From Leptospiraceae bacterium (GTDB taxonomy: Bacteria; Spirochaetota; Leptospiria; Turneriellales; Turneriellaceae): DNA of 6,632 nt. The notes below the pieces were generated by a model. The model had not been told where the DNA came from. It did not search any database and worked only from the letters and a program-made list of their open reading frames with translations. Every line of letters starts with the position of its first letter. Within the stretch, counting starts at the first letter, position 1. The stretch lies in contig JAEUSA010000370.1 in the NCBI GenBank assembly GCA_016788945.1, positions 1-6,632 of the forward strand, given 5' to 3'. The translations under genes and the position numbers were made by a program. Shown piece by piece: positions 1-5,575 of this stretch.

Positions 1-780
1 GAGCGAAGGCATGCGCGCACGCACTTCACGCACGCGTTCTATCGATAAATCGGCGATCAGCACGCCGGGACGTTCCGGTAATTCGGCGACTATTTCACCC
101 CATGGATCATACACAATGCTGTGGCCGAAGGTTTCACGGCCGGAAAAATGGCTGCCAGTTTGCGCCGCGGCAATGACGTAGCAGGTATTTTCGATAGCCC
201 GTGCGCGCAGCAATGTATGCCAGTGCGCGGCACCGGTGAGCTTCGTGAAGGCTGCCGGTACGCACAACACATTGGCTCCGAGCCTTGCATAACGCCTGTA
301 GAGTACGGGGAAACGCACATCGTAACAAATAGTCATGCCAAAAGAAAAAGGCGGTAGATCGAGCAGCGCCAGTGCCCCGGCACCGTATTCTGTGCCGCGC
401 GATTCTTGATAGGTGACATTATCGCCCGGGGCGACATCAAAGAGGTGCAGTTTGTCGTAGCGATGCAGTTCGCTGCCATCGGCGGCAAAAGTGACCGCGG
501 CATTGTAATATTTGCCGGAGCTTGCCAATACCGGCATACCACCGCCGGTGATCGTCATTTTCAGCTTTGCCGCACTTTCGCGCAAAAAATTTCTCGCGGC
601 CTCGTCGATGGTTGATCCGATGGATTTTTTCTCCTGTTCGCTGCCAAAAAATGCGAAATTTTCCGGTAAAAGCGCATAGGTGGCCCCCTGCCGCGCGGCA
701 TCGGCAAGGAATATGCCCGCCTGCTCAAGGTTATGCCGGTAGTCGTTTTGCGAATTCATCTGGATAAGGGCGACGCGCAT
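1..780 (-). CDS. Nit1-type carbon-nitrogen hydrolase (nitrilase superfamily amidase), 3' end outside window
   Basis: The frame is open from an ATG at 778-780 to the left edge, giving 260 residues that begin MRVALIQMNSQNDYRHNLEQ. The nitrilase-superfamily catalytic Glu, Lys and Cys are visible: E40 in ALLPENF, K110 in RYDKLHLFDV and C152 in ICYDVRFP. Further family blocks follow: HWHTLLRARAIENTCYVIAAAQTG near 186-209 and FGHSIVYDPWGEIV near 218-231. These blocks, especially the FDV after the catalytic Lys and the LLRARAIE/AAAQ segment, resemble the Nit1 branch (deaminated glutathione amidase) more than aliphatic nitrilases. The expected reaction is hydrolysis of an amide on a small carboxamide, in the cytosol, with no signal peptide. 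Family proteins are about 270-280 residues, so only a short C-terminal tail is missing. AGGG lies about 6 bases upstream of the start. The gene is divergent from rpsF. The superfamily call is firm; the exact substrate is inferred. Confidence 0.9.
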   Translation of the reverse strand, partial: MRVALIQMNSQNDYRHNLEQAGIFLADAARQGATYALLPENFAFFGSEQEKKSIGSTIDEAARNFLRESAAKLKMTITGGGMPVLASSGKYYNAAVTFAADGSELHRYDKLHLFDVAPGDNVTYQESRGTEYGAGALALLDLPPFSFGMTICYDVRFPVLYRRYARLGANVLCVPAAFTKLTGAAHWHTLLRARAIENTCYVIAAAQTGSHFSGRETFGHSIVYDPWGEIVAELPERPGVLIADLSIERVREVRARMPSL

Positions 781-799
781 GGGTTACCCTGTTTTTGCT

Positions 800-827
800 T
801 TGCGCCCTGTCTGAAAAGCAGTATGTA
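800..827 (+). promoter_or_regulatory. Weak candidate sigma-70-like promoter for the rpsF operon
   Basis: TTGCGC at 800-805 and TATGTA at 822-827 are separated by 16 bases. Each matches the consensus hexamer at only three positions. The proposal is attractive mainly for its position: transcription would start near 833-835, just before the foldable leader at 840. The same TATGTA reads TACATA on the minus strand and could serve the divergent amidase gene, but I see no good -35 for that direction. The operon must have a promoter somewhere in 781-850 unless it lies inside the amidase gene. Confidence 0.2.
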
Positions 828-839
828 GCCTTGCCTTCT

Positions 840-883
840 GGAGCGGGTTACGGGTTTGCCTTGCAAACCGTTTACACCTCTCC
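840..883 (+). promoter_or_regulatory. Candidate S6:S18-binding leader RNA of the rpsF operon
   Basis: Two nested stems can form in the rpsF leader. The outer stem pairs 840-843 (GGAG) with 880-883 (CTCC), then 845-848 (GGGT) with 876-879 (ACCT), including one G-U pair and a bulged C844. The inner hairpin pairs GGTTTGC at 853-859 with GCAAACC at 863-869 around a CTT loop. A CCG at 868-870 sits on the 3' side between the hairpin and the outer stem, followed by CACC at 875-878. Published work on rpsF leaders describes a CCG in a bulge between a stem and a hairpin, which binds the S6:S18 complex by mimicking 16S rRNA. In this fold the two C's can also pair with G853 and G854, so the bulge would require opening two base pairs. 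The assignment rests on gene context plus shape and is not proven. Confidence 0.5.
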
Positions 884-901
884 TTAACAACCATAGGAGG
901 T
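876..901 (+). promoter_or_regulatory. Alternative hairpin that would hide the rpsF ribosome binding site
   Basis: ACCTCT at 876-881 can pair with GGAGGT at 896-901 (five Watson-Crick pairs and one G-U), with a 14-base loop. This covers most of the AGGAGG ribosome binding site. The 5' arm is also the 3' arm of the outer stem of the leader fold at 840-883, so the two folds exclude each other. Which one represses translation cannot be decided by inspection. Confidence 0.35.
895..900 (+). promoter_or_regulatory. Ribosome binding site of rpsF
   Basis: A perfect AGGAGG lies only 3 bases before the ATG at 904, closer than the usual 5-9 bases. It sets the start of rpsF at 904 and argues against the longer reading from a TTG at 856, which would translate the leader hairpin. 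Confidence 0.75.
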
Positions 902-903
902 TT

Positions 904-1191
904 ATGGCAAAGAAAAATTATGAGCTCGTGCTCGTACTGGCAGATAAAAATGCCGACGAAAAAGCGCGCGCAAAAGAAGAAGCAGAAGCGGCGCTACAAA
1001 AGCGCGGCGCTGAAATAGCGCAAAAAGAAGACTGGGGCGCGCGTCGTCTCTATCATCTGGCAAAGAAACAAGACCGTGGTCACTATTTCTACTACGGCTT
1101 TAAATCCGAAGGATCAGCGATTCCGCAAATCAATAGCGATTTGCGCGTAAACGCCGGCGTCCTCAAGGCAATGATTACCGCGCTTGAATAA
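904..1191 (+). CDS. rpsF: Small ribosomal subunit protein bS6
   Basis: This encodes 95 residues starting MAKKNYELVLVLADKNADEK. The family layout is visible: a first beta strand YELVLVL, a helix rich in Lys, Glu and Ala (about 18-38), then DWGARRLYHLAKKQDRGHYFYYGF (about 46-69), which matches the bS6 core of G-x-R-x-L-A-Y plus an aromatic strand. It ends with a helix and strand, INSDLRVNAGVLKAMI. There is no long acidic C-terminal tail like that of E. coli S6, so the protein ends close to its folded core. bS6 binds the platform of the 30S subunit as a heterodimer with bS18, whose gene lies two genes downstream. The start at 904 is chosen for its AGGAGG. The gene is first in the plus-strand operon, and its leader may be an autoregulatory RNA. 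Confidence 0.96.
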   Translation: MAKKNYELVLVLADKNADEKARAKEEAEAALQKRGAEIAQKEDWGARRLYHLAKKQDRGHYFYYGFKSEGSAIPQINSDLRVNAGVLKAMITALE

Positions 1192-1223
1192 CAGGCGGTT
1201 AACCACAACAGGGGGCCGCTAAA

Positions 1224-1664
1224 ATGGCGAGCGATATCAACCGTGTAATTCTGATCGGGCGTCTGACGCGCGATCCGGAGCTCAAATCGACGAACAATGG
1301 CAATTATTTCTGCCGTTTTTCGCTTGCGTCAAACCGCAATGTCTATAACCGGCAAACCGGCGAAAGCCGCGACGAAGTCGGTTTTTTCGACTGCGTAGCG
1401 TGGGGAAAATCAGCAGAGACGATACACAAGTACCTGCAGAAAGGCCGCCGCATCTGCGTCGAAGGCAATCTGCGCTGGTCATCGTGGGAAGGTACCGACG
1501 GAAAAAAACAGAGCAAGGTTGAAATCAATGTTGAGGGTTTCCAGTTTCTGGATGCCAAACAAGGCGAAGGTGGCTCGCGGGAAAGCGACTCTTCGGCCGA
1601 TACTTCGCGCAGTCCAGCCGCTTTTGACAGCGGCGCGATGAGCGACGACGATATCCCGTTTTAA
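1224..1664 (+). CDS. ssb: Single-stranded DNA-binding protein
   Basis: This encodes 146 residues. The OB-fold domain covers about residues 4-110. It opens with INRVILIGRLTRDPELKST, continues with FFDCVAWGKSAETIHKYLQKG (54-74) and then RICVEGNLRWSSWEGTDGKK (76-95). Aromatic residues F55, W60, W85 and W88 are well placed for stacking on ssDNA bases. Residues 111-138 form a Ser/Gly/Asp-rich flexible linker. The protein ends in the classic acidic tip DDDIPF, which in other bacteria docks PriA, RecO, RecG and other genome-maintenance proteins. SSB coats single-stranded DNA as a tetramer during replication and repair. AGGGGG at 1210-1215 stands 8 bases before the ATG. The gene sits 32 bases after rpsF and 18 bases before rpsR, the widespread rpsF-ssb-rpsR arrangement. 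PriA is encoded in the same window on the other strand. Confidence 0.97.
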   Translation: MASDINRVILIGRLTRDPELKSTNNGNYFCRFSLASNRNVYNRQTGESRDEVGFFDCVAWGKSAETIHKYLQKGRRICVEGNLRWSSWEGTDGKKQSKVEINVEGFQFLDAKQGEGGSRESDSSADTSRSPAAFDSGAMSDDDIPF

Positions 1665-1682
1665 TACTGAATGGAGACATAA

Positions 1683-1973
1683 ATGGAAGAACGTCAAGAA
1701 CGAGAGCCGCGCATGGGCGATATGGATCGCGATGACCGTAAAGGCAGGGGAGGCGACCGCGGACCGCGCTTCAAAAAGAAGACCTGCCGGTTTTGTGAAA
1801 ACAAAGATCTGATCATGGATTACAAGCGCGTCGACGTGCTGGTAAAGCTGGTTTCCAATAAAGGAAAAATTCTGCCACGCCGTCTTACGGGTACATGCGC
1901 GCGCCATCAGCGCCTTGTAGCTAAAGCTATTAAGAAAGCCCGCAACGCCGGCTTCATGCCGTTTTCGGTATAA
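1683..1973 (+). CDS. rpsR: Small ribosomal subunit protein bS18, with charged N-terminal extension
   Basis: This encodes 96 residues. The conserved bS18 core runs from about residue 34 to the end: TCRFCENKDLIMDYKRVDVL, then LVSNKGKILPRRLTGTCARHQRLVAKAIKKARNAGFMPF. Residues 1-33 are a low-complexity extension rich in Arg, Asp, Glu and Gly, longer than in E. coli S18 (75 residues). C35 and C38 (CxxC), with C72 and H75 in TCARH, could bind zinc, as in the cysteine-containing class of bS18. The protein binds 16S rRNA together with bS6 on the subunit platform. GGAG at 1673-1676 lies 6 bases before the ATG, supporting the long start; an internal Met at residue 11 is a less likely alternative. Two RNA hairpins follow the stop codon. 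Confidence 0.96.
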   Translation: MEERQEREPRMGDMDRDDRKGRGGDRGPRFKKKTCRFCENKDLIMDYKRVDVLVKLVSNKGKILPRRLTGTCARHQRLVAKAIKKARNAGFMPFSV

Positions 1974-1980
1974 GATGCCG

Positions 1981-1997
1981 GTAAGCCGTGAGGCTAC
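1981..1997 (+). repeat. Small hairpin with GTGA loop after rpsR
   Basis: GTA (1981-1983) and GCC (1985-1987) pair with GGC (1992-1994) and TAC (1995-1997), leaving A1984 bulged. In RNA the loop is GUGA, a GNRA tetraloop closed by a C-G pair. It begins 7 bases after the rpsR stop codon. It may cap the rpsR coding segment against 3' exonucleases, or form one structure with the longer stem that begins three bases later. Confidence 0.45.
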
Positions 1998-2000
1998 GCT

Positions 2001-2040
2001 GATTCCAGCAGGTGCGCCGCAAAAGCGCATCTGCTGAATC
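2001..2040 (+). repeat. Long imperfect inverted repeat (RNA hairpin) between rpsR and the membrane gene
   Basis: Bases 2001-2017 pair with 2025-2040. The segments are GATTC/GAATC, AGCAG/CTGCT, a G-T wobble, and TGCGC/GCGCA, giving 16 pairs with a single bulged C2006 and a 7-base loop CGCAAAA. This is the strongest fold I see outside coding sequence. No T-run follows on either strand, so a standard intrinsic terminator is not supported. Partial attenuation, an RNase processing site or a protein-binding site are possible. The stem ends 13 bases before the ATG of the membrane gene. Confidence 0.7.
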
Positions 2041-2053
2041 CCCATCTGACACA

Positions 2054-3100
2054 ATGGAAGTTTTGCTGGGTTTTCCCTTAAGCCTGGCGTTTGCTTTAAT
2101 TCCCGTCTACCTTTACCGGCCGCAATTCAACCGCCGCATCTGGCTCGTCGGCGTGTTGGCTGCCACTGCGGCGTTCTGCTTTTTGCCGTGGCGCATGCGC
2201 ATCGAAGCGTTTATGCCGGGTGGGGCAGCGCTGTTCTTTTTCGTTTCGGGCATCTGGGTTGTCGCACTGAATCCGACAAGTTCGGTCTTTAAGCTTCTCA
2301 ATATGCCCCTGCCGTCGCGCAAAGAACTCAAAGCAGAAATCGAAAAAATTCCCGACGTCGAAGGGCGGCTGCAAAAGTACATGGCGCTCACCCTGCAGCT
2401 CAAAAAAATCTGGCATAAACGGGATATGTTTTTGTCCGGTTATAATTCTGCCCTGTTGCTCATTTTCACGATTGTTATGGCAGTTCTATCGTATGCAGTT
2501 GCGTTTTACGAGTATAATGTGACGCACAATCTCAGCCAGCTGCTTGATGAAGTGCATAAGCAGGTGACGGCGCGTATGCAGGCCGCTGGTGCCGACCCCG
2601 CGGGGGCTGATTTTCGTACGCAACTCATAGAAATGAGCCCCGTTATTATTTTCGTTTCGAGCTTCGTGGGCGTGCTTTGTCTTGGGGTTTTTCTGCGTAT
2701 CTTTGCCCGCATCCGCTTCAAGCAGAATGTCGTGCAGGGGCATATGAGCCTGTTCCGCATACCCGACCACTGGGTATGGGCCCTGATTGTTTTTGCTGGT
2801 CTTTATCTGCTGGGTCTACGCTTACCGGCGCTGAAGCCGGTCATGTTATTCGTCAAGAACGGGGCGTTGATTCTTTTATTTCTCTATATGCTGCAGGGAA
2901 TCGGCCTCGCTTCGCTATTTTTTGAAGTCCGCCTGATGCCCGCGCACTGGATTGCCCTCGGCATCATGCTGGTGGGTATTTGGCTGCCCGAACTGGTGAC
3001 AGTGATTGCCATCATTTTCACCATTCTGGGCCTCATGGAAGTGTGGCTTTCGCTTAGGAAAAGGTCTTTACGGCCTGTCACAGACTCAGATTTGAGCTAA
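2054..3100 (+). CDS. DUF2232-like polytopic membrane protein in the ribosomal-protein operon
   Basis: This encodes 348 residues from the ATG at 2054, with about eight or nine hydrophobic spans (near 5-21, 29-46, 58-73, 131-150, 196-217, 238-254, 266-290, and two within 297-332). A charged cytosol-like stretch (about 85-125, KELKAEIEKIPDVEGRLQKY) and a hydrophilic loop (about 153-192) separate the two halves. The C-terminal half, with RIPDHWVW, YMLQGIGLASLFFEVR and ILGLMEVWLSLRKR, resembles the DUF2232 (YybS-like) family. That family is often found between rpsR and rplI, and its biochemical role is unknown to me. No clear ribosome binding site precedes 2054. A GTG at 2012 would add 14 residues but lies inside the hairpin stem. 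The stop codon shares one base with the rplI start, so their translation is probably coupled. Confidence 0.8.
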   Translation: MEVLLGFPLSLAFALIPVYLYRPQFNRRIWLVGVLAATAAFCFLPWRMRIEAFMPGGAALFFFVSGIWVVALNPTSSVFKLLNMPLPSRKELKAEIEKIPDVEGRLQKYMALTLQLKKIWHKRDMFLSGYNSALLLIFTIVMAVLSYAVAFYEYNVTHNLSQLLDEVHKQVTARMQAAGADPAGADFRTQLIEMSPVIIFVSSFVGVLCLGVFLRIFARIRFKQNVVQGHMSLFRIPDHWVWALIVFAGLYLLGLRLPALKPVMLFVKNGALILLFLYMLQGIGLASLFFEVRLMPAHWIALGIMLVGIWLPELVTVIAIIFTILGLMEVWLSLRKRSLRPVTDSDLS

Positions 3101-3543
3101 TGCGCGTAATTCTCAAGCAAGACATTGCCACCCTCGGCCGTGCCGGTGATATTAAAGAAGTAAAAGACGGTTATGCGAGAAACTATCTGTTCCCGCGCGG
3201 CCTCGTGATGAGCGCCAATGTGCGTTCGGTGAAAGAAAAAGCATTTCTCGAGCAAGTGCAGGCGCGCAAAGTTGCCAAGCGGAAAAAGTCAGCCGAAGAA
3301 CTGGCTGCACAACTGAATGGCAAAGAAGTTACGCTGCAGGCAAAAGTCGGCGAAGACAATAAACTGTTCGGCAGCATTACCAACATGCAGATCGCCAAGC
3401 AACTCGAAAGCATGGGGTTTGCTGTAGACCGCCGTTCAATCAACCTCGACGAAAACATTAAAGCGCTCGGTAATTATAAAGTTCAGATCAAGCTGCACGA
3501 CGGCGTCAATGCGCAGATCGTGCTGCACGTCGTGGCTGGCTAA
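3100..3543 (+). CDS. rplI: Large ribosomal subunit protein bL9
   Basis: This encodes 147 residues, close to the family length. The N-terminal rRNA-binding domain carries the bL9 signature at about 13-34: GRAGDIKEVKDGYARNYLFP followed by RG. A long charged connecting helix follows (about 41-74, rich in Lys, Glu and Ala). The C-terminal domain contains EDNKLFGSIT (about 85-94), which is typical of the family, and ends in HVVAG. bL9 binds domain V of 23S rRNA near the base of the L1 stalk, reaches away from the subunit and helps maintain reading frame. The ATG overlaps the preceding TAA by one base (TAATG) and has only a weak ribosome binding site, so reinitiation after the membrane protein is likely. 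It is the last gene of the plus-strand operon. Confidence 0.97.
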   Translation: MRVILKQDIATLGRAGDIKEVKDGYARNYLFPRGLVMSANVRSVKEKAFLEQVQARKVAKRKKSAEELAAQLNGKEVTLQAKVGEDNKLFGSITNMQIAKQLESMGFAVDRRSINLDENIKALGNYKVQIKLHDGVNAQIVLHVVAG

Positions 3544-3553
3544 GTCAGCCACG
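3531..3553 (+). terminator. Hairpin across the rplI stop codon, possible bidirectional transcript end
   Basis: CGTGGCTG at 3531-3538 pairs perfectly with CAGCCACG at 3546-3553 around a GCTAAGT loop that contains the TAA stop. It lies between convergent rplI and priA, where both transcripts must end. No T-run follows on either strand, so it is not a textbook intrinsic terminator. It may stabilise 3' ends, or act with Rho. Confidence 0.35.
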
Positions 3554-3565
3554 GGCTCAAGCAGC

Positions 3566-5575
3566 TCAATTCACTTCACGCGGATCAATATCGAGAACGA
3601 GACGTACGCCGTCATTCTGGCGGCGTGCCCGTTCAAGTAATGTGCTGACGCGCGCAAGATAGACGCGCAGTTCGGCTTCGGTTTTGCCTTTGATGAGAAA
3701 GTGCACGCGGTATTCGCTGTCTGCGCGCGCGAGAGAGGGCAGGGCGGGGCCGAGTAATTCAACACCCGCATTATCTTCGCCGTAAAGGCTGCGCGTATTT
3801 GCCGGCGCAATGTCGCGGCCGATTTTTTCTGCCACGGCAAAAAGTTTTGTTTCGTCAGCCGCATAAAGAATGATGCGCGCCAGTGCGCCGAACGGCGGAT
3901 ACCCTGTCAGTCGTCTGTGATCCGCCTCTGCTGCATAAAACTTGTCAGCGTCGTGCGTTGCTGCCGCAATAATTGCAGGATGATGCGGCGACATAGTCTG
4001 GATCACGACCTCGCCGGGTTCGTGTCGGCCCGAGCGGCCGACAACCTGCGCCAACAGCTGCCACGCATGTTCCGCCGCGCGGAAATCGGGCGCATTGAGC
4101 GTCTGATCAATGGCCAGCACGCCTACGAGCGTAACACCCGCAAGGTCGAATCCTTTTGCAATCATCTGCGTGCCGATGAGTATGTCGATCTTGCGTTCGC
4201 GCATCGCCGCGAGCACATCGCTGACGAAATTTTTCTGTTTGGCCGTATCGCGGTCGAGGCGGGCATACTGATATTCAGCAAACTGATGGTCGAGAATCTC
4301 TTCGACGCGCTGAATGCCGCGACCGAGTAAGCGTCTCTCGGCGCCGTCTTTCGGACAACTGCGCGAAAATTCTTCGCTGTAGCCGCACTGGTGGCAGCGC
4401 AGCAGGTGGTCTTTGTGGTAGGTGAGCGCGACGCTGCAGCGCGGGCATTCAGCATAGGCACTCACCTGCACGCCCTGCGCAGCGCGCCGTTCACATTCGG
4501 GGCAGTGTACATGCGTGCTGTGGCCGCGGCGATTCATTAACAGCAGTACCTGCTTACCGTCTTTCAGGTGCTCGCGCATTTTATTTTGCAAAAACGGCGA
4601 TATAATACCGTGTTGCACCTTGTAGTCGGGGACAAACACGGCGGGTAAATCTTGTCCTGTAGCGCGCTCGCGCAGACGGTGCAGTTTGGCCGTACCATTC
4701 TTGGCCCTCGCGAGCGAATCGAGCGAGGGGGTGGCAGAACCCAAAACGAGTTTTGCCGCGCCGCCACCGCCGAGACAGCGCAAGCGGGCGACGGTGCGTG
4801 TATCGAAACGCATCTGGCGCTGGTCTTTGAAAGACCCGTCATGTTCTTCGTCGATGATAATAAGTCCTAACCGGGCGGCGGGTAAAAAAACTGCCGAGCG
4901 CGTACCGATGGCCACGGGTATTTCGCCCGTTAAAAATGCGCGGTGTGCCGCCAGTCTTTCACCGGCGGCAAGACCTGAGTGGTAGAGCAGTGTCTGCGCC
5001 GGAAAACGCGCCGTAATCACTTCCATAACCTGACCCGATAGTGCGATTTCTGGCACGAGCAGCAGCGCTTGTTCACCGCGCGCCAGCGTATCGGCGATGA
5101 GATGTTCATAGATGCGCGTCTTTCCCGAACCGGTGACTCCCCAGATCAGGTGTTCGTTTACCGTTGTCTCGTGTGTAATCGCTTCGAAGATAAGCCGCTG
5201 CCTTTCATTGAGCGGGCTGGCATTTGTGAGAGTCTGCTCAACGCGTTCGACGGGTTTTACCGCGGCGCGCGTCAAGACCGGCGGTAACGTCTGCTGCAAA
5301 ACTTCGGCAGGCGAAACAAAATAGTGTCGGGCAATTTTTTCCGCAAGGTCGATTGCCGCGGCGTTCAGAACCGGGTAAGCATTCTTAAAATCCGTAGTCT
5401 TGAGGTGGATTTCAGCGCTGCTGTTTTCTGCCGCCGGGCCCAGAATAACTACCGGTGTCTTGCGGCCTGCCTGTTTGAGTATGAGTCTGAGGCCGGTGAC
5501 AGCCGCCTCTCCCTCCATTGTCGCCGTGGCAAAGCGCGGGTAATCGCCGTCTTCACCGATCAGCAGTTTCAGCAT
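3566..5575 (-). CDS. priA: Primosomal protein N', replication-restart 3'-5' helicase PriA
   Basis: This encodes 669 residues, shorter than E. coli PriA (732). Helicase motifs are intact: Walker A GVTGSGKT (146-153), DEEH (242-245), GSATPS (279-284), IGTQMIAKGFD (467-477) and QVVGRSGR (510-517). The zinc region lies between the helicase lobes, with cysteines at 358, 361, 377, 380, 394, 397 and 407. The expected eighth is Asp410 (CPKDG instead of CPxCG), and the gap between the first two CxxC pairs is 15 residues, longer than usual. The N-terminal 3'-DNA-binding domain (about 1-105) has normal length but lacks the usual FDY and VPFG motifs. The C-terminal domain, with TGYPPFGALARI (557-568), is present. 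PriA recognises stalled forks, remodels them and loads the replicative helicase. The start overlaps the rimO stop (TGATG). An in-frame stop at 5606-5608 prevents a longer N-terminus. Confidence 0.96.
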   Translation of the reverse strand: MLKLLIGEDGDYPRFATATMEGEAAVTGLRLILKQAGRKTPVVILGPAAENSSAEIHLKTTDFKNAYPVLNAAAIDLAEKIARHYFVSPAEVLQQTLPPVLTRAAVKPVERVEQTLTNASPLNERQRLIFEAITHETTVNEHLIWGVTGSGKTRIYEHLIADTLARGEQALLLVPEIALSGQVMEVITARFPAQTLLYHSGLAAGERLAAHRAFLTGEIPVAIGTRSAVFLPAARLGLIIIDEEHDGSFKDQRQMRFDTRTVARLRCLGGGGAAKLVLGSATPSLDSLARAKNGTAKLHRLRERATGQDLPAVFVPDYKVQHGIISPFLQNKMREHLKDGKQVLLLMNRRGHSTHVHCPECERRAAQGVQVSAYAECPRCSVALTYHKDHLLRCHQCGYSEEFSRSCPKDGAERRLLGRGIQRVEEILDHQFAEYQYARLDRDTAKQKNFVSDVLAAMRERKIDILIGTQMIAKGFDLAGVTLVGVLAIDQTLNAPDFRAAEHAWQLLAQVVGRSGRHEPGEVVIQTMSPHHPAIIAAATHDADKFYAAEADHRRLTGYPPFGALARIILYAADETKLFAVAEKIGRDIAPANTRSLYGEDNAGVELLGPALPSLARADSEYRVHFLIKGKTEAELRVYLARVSTLLERARRQNDGVRLVLDIDPREVN

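Noticed and set aside
856..903. Upstream extension of rpsF from a TTG at 856, adding 16 residues
   Set aside because: The extension has no bS6 similarity and covers the leader hairpin. A perfect AGGAGG sits just before the ATG at 904, which gives the normal bS6 N-terminus.
1197..1204. GGTTAACC palindrome between rpsF and ssb as an operator
   Set aside because: An 8-base palindrome is expected by chance, and it is a single copy with no second half-site or promoter nearby.
2012..2053. GTG start at 2012 for the membrane protein
   Set aside because: The GTG lies within the 5' arm of the long hairpin, has no ribosome binding site, and adds a polar stretch before the first hydrophobic span. The ATG at 2054 is preferred, though it too lacks a clear ribosome binding site.
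1479..2054. 191-codon minus-strand open frame opposite ssb and rpsR
   Set aside because: It lies opposite two firmly identified genes, shows no recognisable domain, and spans the intergenic hairpins. It is best read as a shadow frame.
3917..4330. 137-codon plus-strand open frame opposite priA
   Set aside because: The minus strand here encodes conserved PriA helicase and zinc motifs. The plus-strand frame has no family features or upstream signals.
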